Positions 7,732 to 16,733 of a stretch of 56,392 bases of DNA are shown in pieces; within the stretch, counting starts at the first letter, position 1; each line of letters begins with the position of its first letter. Under the pieces are notes generated by a model. It saw only the letters and a list, made by a program, of their open reading frames with translations. It ran no database searches and was not told where the DNA came from. Location of the stretch: the NCBI GenBank assembly GCA_946534585.1, contig CAMNCV010000131.1, forward strand, positions 1-56,392, written 5' to 3'. The stretch is from an uncultured Prevotellaceae bacterium (GTDB lineage: Bacteria > Bacteroidota > Bacteroidia > Bacteroidales > Bacteroidaceae). The position numbers were made by a program, and so were the translations under genes.

Positions 7732-9000
7732 ATGTTATATTATCTTTTCAGATTCTTAGAACAATGGAACATCCCCGGTTCGGGCATGTGGAGTTACATC
7801 TCTTTCCGCTCGATATTGGCATTGGTATTGTCCCTCATAATCTCCGTATGGTTTGGTGAATACTTTATCAAATGGATGCGCAAGAATGGCGGTACGGAAA
7901 CTCAGCGCGACCGCAGCATCGACCCTTACGGCGTAGAGAAGAGGGGAGTGCCCACAATGGGCGGTGTCATCATCATCGTGGCAACGATAGTGCCGTGTCT
8001 GCTCTTTGGCCGACTGCGCAACATCTACATGCTGCTGATGATATTCACCACGCTGTGGCTCGGTGCCATAGGTTTCGCTGATGACTACATAAAGCTGAAG
8101 ATAACCAAGGACGGTCTGCGCCCAATCTACAAACTCGCGGGTCAGGCCGTACTGGGTCTCATCGTCGGACTGACGCTGTGGCTCTCGCCTGATGCTGTGA
8201 TGCGCGAGAATGTCAGCGTAAAGAAGTCGCCTACGCAGGAAGTGGTCATATACAAGAGTGCACCCGTAAAATCAACCACGACGACCATTCCGTTCGTAAA
8301 AAACAACAACCTGAACTACACCGACGTATTCTTCTCATGGCTCGGTGAGAACCGTGCGGCTGCAGGATGGATTTTCTTCGTACTGCTAACCACGTTTGTA
8401 GTCATGGCCGTCAGCAACGGCAGCAACCTCAACGATGGCATGGACGGAATGTGTGCCGGCAACTCTGCCATCATGTGCATAGCTCTGGGCATACTGGCTT
8501 ATGTGTCAAGCCACATCGGTTTTGCATCATACTTCAACATAATGTATATTCCTCAGTCAGAGGAACTGGTGATATTCCTCAGCGCTTTCGTTGGCGCACT
8601 AATAGGTTTCCTTTGGTACAATGCCTATCCAGCACAGATATTCATGGGCGACACCGGTTCTCTGGCTATCGGAGGCATCATAGCAGTAATAGCAGTAATA
8701 ATCCACAAGGAGTTGCTCATTCCTATCATCTGCTTCGTATTCCTCATGGAGAGCATCTCGGTGATGATGCAGGTGCAGGTGGCTAAGCAGGGCAACAAGC
8801 GAGGAAAGAAGTGGCGTGTATTCAAGCGCGCACCTATTCATGACACATTCCGCGTGGCACCCGGACAGTTGGCAGAAGACGTAAAGGTACTTATCAACAA
8901 GCCACGCGGTTGCTGGCTGGAGTCGAAAATCACCACACGCTTCTGGATTGTCACCATTGGCATGGCAGCATTGGCCATAATAACGCTGAAAGTCAGGTAA
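7732..9000 (+). CDS. mraY: Phospho-MurNAc-pentapeptide transferase MraY
   Basis: Integral membrane enzyme that joins phospho-MurNAc-pentapeptide to undecaprenyl phosphate to make lipid I. About ten transmembrane helices are visible. Family motifs include the aspartate pair in FADDYIKLKI, the segment SNGSNLNDGMDGMCAG, GDTGSLAIGG and the cytosolic histidine motif RAPIHDTF. At 422 residues it is longer than the E. coli enzyme (360), because of an insertion of some 50 residues around residues 155-205, as in other Bacteroidetes. murD follows after 15 bases. Confidence 0.97.
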   Translation: MLYYLFRFLEQWNIPGSGMWSYISFRSILALVLSLIISVWFGEYFIKWMRKNGGTETQRDRSIDPYGVEKRGVPTMGGVIIIVATIVPCLLFGRLRNIYMLLMIFTTLWLGAIGFADDYIKLKITKDGLRPIYKLAGQAVLGLIVGLTLWLSPDAVMRENVSVKKSPTQEVVIYKSAPVKSTTTTIPFVKNNNLNYTDVFFSWLGENRAAAGWIFFVLLTTFVVMAVSNGSNLNDGMDGMCAGNSAIMCIALGILAYVSSHIGFASYFNIMYIPQSEELVIFLSAFVGALIGFLWYNAYPAQIFMGDTGSLAIGGIIAVIAVIIHKELLIPIICFVFLMESISVMMQVQVAKQGNKRGKKWRVFKRAPIHDTFRVAPGQLAEDVKVLINKPRGCWLESKITTRFWIVTIGMAALAIITLKVR

Positions 9001-9015
9001 AGGAAAGGAGAGTAT

Positions 9016-10359
9016 ATGAAATTAGTAATTCTCGGAGCAGGAGAGAGCGGTGTAGGTACCGCTATCCTGGCAAAGAAACAGGGATACGACGTATTCGTAT
9101 CAGACATGGGTCAGATTAAGCCTAAGTATAAGAAACAGCTTGACGACGAGGGCATACGCTGGGAAGAAGGACAGCATACCGCCGAGGAAATCCTCGCTGC
9201 CGACGAGGTAGTGAAGAGCCCTGGTATTCCTGACACCGCGCCAATAATTCAGGCTCTGATTAAGCAAGGCACTCCGATACTTGCCGAACTGGAGTTTGCA
9301 AAGCGCTACAGCAAGGGCAAGACCATCTGCATCACTGGTTCCAACGGCAAGACCACTACAACCTCTCTGATATACTATATCATGAAGAAGTGGGGCATTG
9401 ACGTAGGATTGGCTGGCAACATAGGTCGCTCCTACGCCCTGCAGGTAGCCACGCAGGACCACGAATGGTACGTACTTGAAATCAGTTCGTTCCAGCTCGA
9501 CAACATGTTCGATTTCCGTGCTGATGTATCCGTGCTGATGAATATCACGCCTGACCACCTTGACCGCTATGAGTTCAAGATGCAGAACTATGTCGATTCA
9601 AAGATGCGCATAATACAAAATCAGACACCGAAGGACACCTTCGTATATTGGTCTGACGATGAATATATCAACGCCGAACTGCAAAAGCGCATTGATGGCT
9701 ATGCGCCAAAGCCTACGCCGTCAAGCCGTCCGGCAGTTATGGGAAGTCCTACGCTTGAAGCATTCAGCGATGCCGACATCGACCCTGACAGCACTTTCCC
9801 ACTGCCCGGCAAGCATAACCAACGCAACATGATGGCCGCACGTGCGGCGGTGCGCGCTGCCATGGCTAAGATGGAACTCACATCAGGCGAGCAGGAACGT
9901 ATGGAGAAAATTCTGACACAGTGTCTTGAAGACTTCCCCGGTGTCGAACACCGTCTGGAGAAGGTAATAGAAAAAGACGGTGTGCTTTGGATTAACGACT
10001 CTAAAGCCACCAACGTGGATGCCTGCCACGTGGCACTTGAAGCCATGTCACGCCCTACCATACTGATAGTGGGCGGCAAAGACAAGGGAAACGACTATAA
10101 CGACATAACTGATTTGGTAAAGGAGAAATGTCGAGCAGTGGTATATATGGGTGTTGATAACGCAAAGCTTCACGAGGCATTTGATAATCTCGGACTTCCC
10201 GTGGCTGACACTCACTCGATGAAAGACTGCGTGGAAGCATGCCGCAAGTTTGCCAAGCCTGGCGACGTAGTACTGCTTTCACCATGCTGTGCGAGCTTCG
10301 ACTTGTTCAAAAACATGGAAGACCGCGGTGAGCAATTCAAGGCTCTGGCCAAGGAATAA
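9016..10359 (+). CDS. murD: UDP-MurNAc-L-alanine:D-glutamate ligase MurD
   Basis: ATP-dependent cytoplasmic ligase that adds D-glutamate to UDP-MurNAc-L-Ala. The N-terminal Rossmann-like domain begins LVILGAGESGVGTA. The P-loop ITGSNGKTTTTSL is near residue 110-122, and the C-terminal domain motif INDSKATNVDA is present. The length of 447 residues is normal. It overlaps nothing and is 6 bases from ftsW, so cotranscription is nearly certain. Confidence 0.97.
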   Translation: MKLVILGAGESGVGTAILAKKQGYDVFVSDMGQIKPKYKKQLDDEGIRWEEGQHTAEEILAADEVVKSPGIPDTAPIIQALIKQGTPILAELEFAKRYSKGKTICITGSNGKTTTTSLIYYIMKKWGIDVGLAGNIGRSYALQVATQDHEWYVLEISSFQLDNMFDFRADVSVLMNITPDHLDRYEFKMQNYVDSKMRIIQNQTPKDTFVYWSDDEYINAELQKRIDGYAPKPTPSSRPAVMGSPTLEAFSDADIDPDSTFPLPGKHNQRNMMAARAAVRAAMAKMELTSGEQERMEKILTQCLEDFPGVEHRLEKVIEKDGVLWINDSKATNVDACHVALEAMSRPTILIVGGKDKGNDYNDITDLVKEKCRAVVYMGVDNAKLHEAFDNLGLPVADTHSMKDCVEACRKFAKPGDVVLLSPCCASFDLFKNMEDRGEQFKALAKE

Positions 10360-10365
10360 CAACAA

Positions 10366-11643
10366 ATGGAAAAGTTTAAGAAACTACAACATATCTTCAA
10401 AGGCGACCGCATCATCTGGATTGTGTTCTTCCTGCTGTGCGTAGTGAGCGTCATCGAGGTATATTCCTCGTCGGCTCGTCTTGGCTATCGCAGTGGCAAC
10501 TATTGGTGGGCTCCTGCCTATCACACCGTGCTGCTGTTGGTAGGCACCTTCTTTATGGTTGTAACGCTTAACATTCCATGCCGCTATTTCAAGGTGACAA
10601 CACCAGTAATGTTCCTGCTTTCGATAGTACTGCTGGTACTCGTTTACTTCATCGGCACAAAAGAGAATGACGCTGCACGATGGATACGGCTCGGTTTCAT
10701 TCCGCTGCAGCCGTCAGAGATTGCCAAGGGTACACTGGTATTAACCACAGCTCATATACTTAGTCAGTTACAAACACCCGACGGAGTGTCTAACAGTGCT
10801 TTCAAATATATAATCATCACGAGTTCCATACTCATCGGACTGGTATTCCCTGAGAACTTCTCTACTGCGGCACTAATGGGCATAGTGGTATTCATAATGA
10901 TGTTTATCGGGAGGGTTTCCATAAAGCAACTGTTCGGGCTGACGGCCTTCGTCATCGTCACGGGAGCCATAGTGACTTCACTCGTCATGCTTGTCGGCAA
11001 GTCAAGTGCTGAGCGCACCATAACGACTAACGTACAAAAAACAGACGGTCAGGAATATGCCGCAGCCAATGCCGCAGAAGAAGATGGCACGAAAGTAATA
11101 AAACGCGGTGGCATCCTACACCGTATGGATTTATGGAAAGACCGCATAGAGACATTTCTCAACACCGAAAAAGTGCCACCCGAAGAATACGACATGGAGA
11201 AACACGAGCAGGAAGCTCGCGCCTACATAGCCATAGCATCAAGCGATATAGTAGGCAGAGGTCCCGGGCGCTCAGTACAACGCGACTTATTGCCACTGGC
11301 ATTCTCTGATTTCATCTATGCCATCATATTCGAGGAATTCGGACTTTTCGGAGCTACGGTGGTAGCATTCCTGTATATCGTGTTGCTTTTCCGCACGGGC
11401 ATCATTGCCCATCAGTGCGAGAACACTTTTCCTGCACTGCTCGCCATGGGACTGGCACTGATGATAGTAGTGCAGGCTCTGTTCAACATGGCTGTGGCCG
11501 TAGGCCTTGCGCCTGTCACCGGACAACCCCTACCCTTCATCAGCAAGGGCGGTACTTCGTGCATCATCAACTGTATATATATAGGAGTGATACTCAGTGT
11601 CAGTCGCACTGCAAAGAAAAGAATGAAAAAAGCAACAGCATAA
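10366..11643 (+). CDS. ftsW: Lipid II polymerase FtsW
   Basis: SEDS-family septal glycosyltransferase that polymerises lipid II together with FtsI. The sequence shows about ten transmembrane helices. SEDS landmarks are seen: ARWIRLGFIPLQPSEIAK, then a long extracytoplasmic loop (about residues 215-300), then SSDIVGRGPGRSVQ and the C-terminal GQPLPFISKGGTS. The loop is charged and polar (EYAAANAAEEDGTK) and longer than in E. coli. The gene lies 6 bases after murD and 29 before murG. Confidence 0.95.
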   Translation: MEKFKKLQHIFKGDRIIWIVFFLLCVVSVIEVYSSSARLGYRSGNYWWAPAYHTVLLLVGTFFMVVTLNIPCRYFKVTTPVMFLLSIVLLVLVYFIGTKENDAARWIRLGFIPLQPSEIAKGTLVLTTAHILSQLQTPDGVSNSAFKYIIITSSILIGLVFPENFSTAALMGIVVFIMMFIGRVSIKQLFGLTAFVIVTGAIVTSLVMLVGKSSAERTITTNVQKTDGQEYAAANAAEEDGTKVIKRGGILHRMDLWKDRIETFLNTEKVPPEEYDMEKHEQEARAYIAIASSDIVGRGPGRSVQRDLLPLAFSDFIYAIIFEEFGLFGATVVAFLYIVLLFRTGIIAHQCENTFPALLAMGLALMIVVQALFNMAVAVGLAPVTGQPLPFISKGGTSCIINCIYIGVILSVSRTAKKRMKKATA

Positions 11644-11672
11644 TAAAGACCTGGAAATAACATAAATTAGCC

Positions 11673-12773
11673 ATGAGAATAATCATAAGCGGAGGAGGCA
11701 CAGGAGGTCATATCTTCCCTGCCATCAGTATAGCAAACGCCTTGAGGGCAAAAGACCCCAAGACTGAAATACTCTTCATCGGTGCCAACGGCAGGATGGA
11801 GATGACACGCGTACCAGAAGCTGGCTACGACATAAAAGGATTGCCCGTACGCGGACTGATACGCCCACTGTGGAGTCCGAAGAACATTAGCGTAATGATT
11901 GATTTCTTCAAGAGCAAATGGCTCGTAAAGAAAATCATCAAGGACTTCAAACCGCAGGTAGCCGTAGGCGTTGGTGGCTATGCCTCTGCTCCTACGCTTA
12001 ATGCTGCTGCCGACATGGGAATACCATGCCTGATACAAGAGCAGAACTCCTATGCAGGAGTAACCAACAAGTCATTGGCTAAGCGTGCGAAGAAGATTTG
12101 CGTAGCTTACGATGGAATGGAGCGTTTCTTCCCGGCTGACCGCATTATCAAGACGGGAAATCCAGTAAGACAGTCATTGATGGCTAATGACATGACACGC
12201 GCTGAAGCACGACGAAACATGGGACTGCGTGAGGATTTACCCACGATTCTTGTCATTGGTGGGTCGCTCGGCGCACGCACTATCAACAATGCCATTGCTT
12301 CAGGACTGCAACGTTTCGACGAAAGAAACGTACAGGTAATTTGGCAAACGGGTAAATTCTATGCTGATGAATGTATAGCAAAGGCAAAGGCAAGTGGCAC
12401 ACAGTTAGTACATCCGCAGGCTTTCATAAGCGATATGGCAATGGCATATAAGGCTGCCGACATCGTTATAAGCCGTGCTGGTGCCTCATCTATCAGCGAA
12501 CTGTGTCTGCTTGGAAAGGCATCTGTACTCGTACCCTCACCAAATGTAGCAGAAGACCACCAAACGAAAAACGCACGGGCATTGTCAGACAAGGGTGCTG
12601 CGCTCTTCATTCCAGACGCAATGGCAGAGAAAACACTCGTGGAAGAAGCCATAGCACTGGTATCTGACCCTGCCACTGTAACGAAACTTGAGGTAGAGGT
12701 ATCGAAACTCGCACTTCCCGACTCGGCAGACATCATTGCCGACGAAGTGATAAAACTGGTTCAAAACCAATAA
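11673..12773 (+). CDS. murG: Lipid II synthase MurG
   Basis: Membrane-associated glycosyltransferase (GT28) adding GlcNAc from UDP-GlcNAc to lipid I. The N-terminal glycine-rich motif GGGTGGHIFPA (residues 6-16) contacts the lipid acceptor. VGVGGYASAP and the C-terminal UDP-binding region (ISRAGASSISELCLLGKASVLVPSP) are intact. Length 366 is typical. It is followed by a 103-base gap with two hairpins before murC. Confidence 0.97.
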   Translation: MRIIISGGGTGGHIFPAISIANALRAKDPKTEILFIGANGRMEMTRVPEAGYDIKGLPVRGLIRPLWSPKNISVMIDFFKSKWLVKKIIKDFKPQVAVGVGGYASAPTLNAAADMGIPCLIQEQNSYAGVTNKSLAKRAKKICVAYDGMERFFPADRIIKTGNPVRQSLMANDMTRAEARRNMGLREDLPTILVIGGSLGARTINNAIASGLQRFDERNVQVIWQTGKFYADECIAKAKASGTQLVHPQAFISDMAMAYKAADIVISRAGASSISELCLLGKASVLVPSPNVAEDHQTKNARALSDKGAALFIPDAMAEKTLVEEAIALVSDPATVTKLEVEVSKLALPDSADIIADEVIKLVQNQ

Positions 12774-12781
12774 AAGACTTT

Positions 12782-12852
12782 TAGTAAGCGACTATATCAT
12801 TGTCGCCACACAGAGTATAAAACTTCATAGTAAGCGACGATAACATCATCGC
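12782..12852. repeat. Duplicated hairpin between murG and murC
   Basis: TAGTAAGCGAC occurs at 12782-12792 and 12828-12838 (46-base period). Each copy starts a hairpin: GCGAC (12788-12792) with GTCGC (12802-12806), and GCGACGAT (12834-12841) with ATCATCGC (12845-12852, one mismatch). There is no T-run, so these look like an RNA processing or stability element rather than terminators. Confidence 0.6.
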
Positions 12853-12876
12853 ACAACGCAATAATACAAACAAAAA

Positions 12877-14238
12877 GTGAAAGCAGTCTATTTCATAGGT
12901 GCCGGTGGCATAGGCATGAGTGCCATAGCACGTTATTACATAAACAAAGGATTGGTGGTGGCTGGTTACGACAAGACACCATCAAAGCTCACACGTCAGC
13001 TCGAAGAAGAGGGGATGCTGATACACTATGAGGACAATGTAGCACTCATTCCCGAGGAGTGTCGCAACGCAGAAGATACTCTCGTGGTATATACACCTGC
13101 TATACCCGATGAGCATACCGAACTGCAGTTCTTCCGCAATGGTGGCTTCAACATACAGAAACGTGCTCAAGTGCTTGGCACCCTGACACGAGAACATAAA
13201 GGTCTCTGCGTGGCTGGCACGCATGGTAAGACGACCACATCAGCCATGTGCGCACACATCATGCATCAATCAGCACAGGATTGCAATGCTTTCCTCGGTG
13301 GCATAACGAAGAATTACGGCACAAACTATATTCTCAGCAACAAGTCTGATTATGTAGTAATCGAGGCAGATGAGTTCGATCGCAGTTTCCACTGGCTTAG
13401 ACCTTGGATTAGTGTCATCACTTCGAGTGACCCCGACCATCTTGACATATACAAAACGAAGGAGGCCTATCTCGAATCTTTCCGTCACTATACCACTCTC
13501 ATACAACCAGGAGGCGCTCTTATCATCCACACAGGACTGGAGATGAAGGCTGACGCAGCTGAGGGTGTACGCACTTATACCTACGGCATAGAAGAAGGAG
13601 ACTTTCATGCCGCGAATATAAAAATCGAAGGAGGAGAAATCACATTTGACCTAATTTCACCTATAGAGAACGTAGAAGGCATTCGTCTTGGTCAGCCAGT
13701 ACCAATCAATATAGACAACGGAATCGGTGCAATGGCAATGGCACAGCTTAGCGGTTGCAATGCCGACGAACTGCGAAAGGGCATGGAGACATACAAGGGC
13801 GTTGACCGACGTTTCGACTTTTCTTTGCGCGATAGTCGCCACGTTGTACTCTCTGACTATGCTCACCACCCGAAAGAGATATTCCAAAGCGCACGCAGTA
13901 TGCGTCAGGTCTATCACGACCGACATATCACGGCTATATTCCAGCCACACCTCTACACTCGCACTCGCGACTTCTACAAGGATTTCGCAGATGCCTTGTC
14001 GCAACTTGACGAGGTAATACTCACTGACATATATCCTGCCCGCGAACTGCCTATCGAGGGTGTAACGTCAAAACTGATATACGACAACCTTGCACCTGGG
14101 GTGAAGAAGCAGATGATAAAGAAGGATGAAGTGCTTGACTTTGTGCGCTCACGCGATTTCGATGTACTGATAATCCTTGGAGCTGGCGACTTAGACAACT
14201 ACGTATCGGAAATAACTGAGATAATAAAAAATAAGTAA
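12877..14238 (+). CDS. murC: UDP-MurNAc:L-alanine ligase MurC
   Basis: Cytoplasmic ATP-dependent ligase adding L-alanine to UDP-MurNAc, the first amino acid of the stem peptide. The Rossmann start VYFIGAGGIGMSAIARYY and the P-loop VAGTHGKTTTSAM are diagnostic. Start is GTG 12877, supported because the conserved sequence begins at residue 3 and no upstream ATG is available. Length 453. The stop codon abuts the ftsQ start (TTG 14239), so the two are translationally linked. Confidence 0.96.
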   Translation: MKAVYFIGAGGIGMSAIARYYINKGLVVAGYDKTPSKLTRQLEEEGMLIHYEDNVALIPEECRNAEDTLVVYTPAIPDEHTELQFFRNGGFNIQKRAQVLGTLTREHKGLCVAGTHGKTTTSAMCAHIMHQSAQDCNAFLGGITKNYGTNYILSNKSDYVVIEADEFDRSFHWLRPWISVITSSDPDHLDIYKTKEAYLESFRHYTTLIQPGGALIIHTGLEMKADAAEGVRTYTYGIEEGDFHAANIKIEGGEITFDLISPIENVEGIRLGQPVPINIDNGIGAMAMAQLSGCNADELRKGMETYKGVDRRFDFSLRDSRHVVLSDYAHHPKEIFQSARSMRQVYHDRHITAIFQPHLYTRTRDFYKDFADALSQLDEVILTDIYPARELPIEGVTSKLIYDNLAPGVKKQMIKKDEVLDFVRSRDFDVLIILGAGDLDNYVSEITEIIKNK

Positions 14239-15195
14239 TTGCATCTTGAACTGAACATAAACTGGAAGAAAACGGCACTGATAACAGCCGACATCGTGCT
14301 CGCAGCATATCTGTTGCTGGCTTGTCTGTCGTGGCATAAGCCTGAAGCACCTACCACGAAATGCAACCGTGTATTCATCAACATTGCTGACGAAAACGAG
14401 AATGGTTTTCTCAAGTCTGCTGATGTGAAGAAGGTGCTTGAAACAAACCGCATCTTTCCATTATCAAAACAGTTTAACGAATTCAGCGTACGCGATATTG
14501 AAAAGCGACTTCGACAGATGCCTTTCGTAAAAACTGCACAGTGTTATGCCACGCAACAAGGATACATATACGTAACCGTTACACAGCGTACGCCCGTATT
14601 AAGGGTAAAGGCTTCCTCCGGCGACGACTACTATATCGATGATAACGGAGGCATTATGCCTAACTCGGAATATACGAGTGACATGATAATCGCTACGGGA
14701 GATTTCAACCGAATGTATGCTACGCAATATCTATATTACCTTGCACGCTGGTTTATGAATGACGACCTATGGCGTAATCAGATAGAACAAATCAACATAC
14801 TGCAGGACAAGACCATAGAAATAATACCACGCGTGGGTGACAATATCATAACACTTGGCGAACTACCCAATGACACCAATGCACAGAAACGCGAGAAGTT
14901 GATAACAGATTTTGCAGCAAAGCAGATGCATCGACTTGAACTCTTCTACAGAAACGGTTTGTGTCATGCCGGTTGGAGGAAATACGACAGGATTTCACTG
15001 GAATTCAATAATCAGATAGTCTGTCGGAAACGCAGTAACAAACCCGAGGAGACAAAGGAAAATACTGATGTTAAAGAGAAAGAAAGCACAATAAAAGAAG
15101 AAGAGAAGAAGGACGAGAAGAAAGAACAAACGCAAAGTCCGAAAAAGAACGCAGGAGAGGCAACTACAGATAAAAACAAACAGAAAACATCGTAA
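14239..15195 (+). CDS. ftsQ: Cell division protein FtsQ
   Basis: Bitopic divisome scaffold linking FtsL and FtsA. A short cytoplasmic start is followed by a transmembrane helix at about residues 12-31 and a POTRA-like region (about 45-115: NGFLKSADVKKVLE to VTQRTPVLRVK), then the FtsQ beta domain. The start is TTG, directly after the murC stop; no ATG fits. The C-terminal 50 residues (from about 265) are low-complexity Lys/Glu/Thr sequence (KEKESTIKEEEKKDEKKEQ), absent from typical FtsQ. Position between murC and ftsA supports the call, because FtsQ is weakly conserved in sequence. Confidence 0.88.
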   Translation: MHLELNINWKKTALITADIVLAAYLLLACLSWHKPEAPTTKCNRVFINIADENENGFLKSADVKKVLETNRIFPLSKQFNEFSVRDIEKRLRQMPFVKTAQCYATQQGYIYVTVTQRTPVLRVKASSGDDYYIDDNGGIMPNSEYTSDMIIATGDFNRMYATQYLYYLARWFMNDDLWRNQIEQINILQDKTIEIIPRVGDNIITLGELPNDTNAQKREKLITDFAAKQMHRLELFYRNGLCHAGWRKYDRISLEFNNQIVCRKRSNKPEETKENTDVKEKESTIKEEEKKDEKKEQTQSPKKNAGEATTDKNKQKTS

Positions 15196-15208
15196 ACTAC
15201 TATAAGAT

Positions 15209-16681
15209 ATGGCAGCAAAGAACTTCATCGTAGCCATTGAACTTGGCTCGACAAAGATCACCGGCATTGCCGGACAGAAGAAGCCTGACGGCAGCATCTC
15301 CGTACTCGCCGTCGTACGCGAGGATGCTACACAGTGCATACGCAAGGGCGTGGTGTACAATATCGACAAGACGGTGCAGTGCATAACCAACATCGTACAA
15401 CACCTCCGTACACAGCTGCATACCGGCATAAAACACGTTTACGTAGGTGTAGGCGGGCAGTCTATCCACTCAGAGCGCAATATCATGGTGCGCGACCTTA
15501 CCGATGGTGCCAGCGTAAGTTCTGACCTCGTAGATGATATGATGGATGCCAACAGCGCATTGGAGTATCCGGAAATGGAAATACTCGATGTCATACCTCA
15601 AGAGTATCGCGCCGATTCCCTACTTCAGATAGACCCTGTAGGCATACAGTGCTCACATCTTGAGGGATTGTATCTCAACATACTACAGAACCGCAGACAC
15701 TATAATAAGCTCAACATGTGTTTTGAGCACGCTGGGGTAAAGATTGCAGAACTGTATCTTGCTCCATTCGCCTTGGCTGACGCTGTACTCACAGCAGTAG
15801 AGAAGCGAAGCGGATGCGTGCTTATAGATCTTGGTGCCGATACCACGACCGTAATGGTATATTATAAAGACATCGTGCGCCATATTGCCGTCATACCACT
15901 TGGTGCAGGTAATATCACGAAGGACATCTGCTCACTGCCAGTAGAAGAAAGCGAAGCTGAGAAACTGAAGTTGAAGTATGCTTCAGCATATACCGCCGTA
16001 GAAGACATCGACACTTCTATGAAATATGAAATCGATTCCGAACGCATAATTGACAGTTCTCGTTTCATCGAACTTGTAGAGGCTCGCGTATATGAAATAA
16101 TTGCTAACGCATGGAACCAAGTACCATCAGAATTCAGCGAACGTCTCATGGGTGGCATCATTCTGACTGGCGGAGGTTCAAACTTGAAGAACATTGACAT
16201 TGCTTTCCGTAAGCAGACTAACGTAGAGAAAGTGCGCATTGCCAACTTCGTGACTTACACTATCGTATCCAACAACAGCGAGGTAAATGCTCACGATGGA
16301 ACTATGAACACGGCAATAGGACTGCTTGCCAAGGGCGACCAAAACTGCTGGCAGCCAGAAGAAACCCGCACACGCGGTATATTTGAAGATAACAGTGCAA
16401 CATCTACTGAGCAATCACAAACAGAAGAGATTGAGACACGCGACATAAACGACCTTCCGCCAGGCGTGATACTCACTGCTGCAGAGAAGGCTGCCGCAGA
16501 GAAGAAGATAGCAGATGCGAAAGCCAAGGAAGAAGCTGAGAAGGCAGCACAAGAGCAAGCAAGAGCCGAAGAGGAGGCGCGTGCAAAAGCCGAGGCTGAT
16601 AAAAACCTGAAACAGGGCAAAGGCATCATGGCACGCGTAATAAAATTCTTCGCCGACGTAACAAAGCCAGATGAAGAATAG
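15209..16681 (+). CDS. ftsA: Cell division protein FtsA
   Basis: Actin-like ATPase that anchors FtsZ to the inner membrane. Phosphate-binding motifs IVAIELGSTKITG (residues 6-18) and VLIDLGADTTTV are present, with the 1C domain between them and GGIILTGGGSNLK towards the end. After residue 420 comes an Ala/Glu/Lys-rich linker (AAAEKKIADAKAKEEAEKAA), probably a long helix. The end, GIMARVIKFFADVTK, looks like the amphipathic membrane-targeting helix. Length 490 exceeds E. coli FtsA (420) because of the linker. Confidence 0.95.
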   Translation: MAAKNFIVAIELGSTKITGIAGQKKPDGSISVLAVVREDATQCIRKGVVYNIDKTVQCITNIVQHLRTQLHTGIKHVYVGVGGQSIHSERNIMVRDLTDGASVSSDLVDDMMDANSALEYPEMEILDVIPQEYRADSLLQIDPVGIQCSHLEGLYLNILQNRRHYNKLNMCFEHAGVKIAELYLAPFALADAVLTAVEKRSGCVLIDLGADTTTVMVYYKDIVRHIAVIPLGAGNITKDICSLPVEESEAEKLKLKYASAYTAVEDIDTSMKYEIDSERIIDSSRFIELVEARVYEIIANAWNQVPSEFSERLMGGIILTGGGSNLKNIDIAFRKQTNVEKVRIANFVTYTIVSNNSEVNAHDGTMNTAIGLLAKGDQNCWQPEETRTRGIFEDNSATSTEQSQTEEIETRDINDLPPGVILTAAEKAAAEKKIADAKAKEEAEKAAQEQARAEEEARAKAEADKNLKQGKGIMARVIKFFADVTKPDEE

Positions 16682-16733
16682 CACTTTGCACGACAAAGAG
16701 TAGTAATAACAGCTAATAAGAAAATCAACAATA

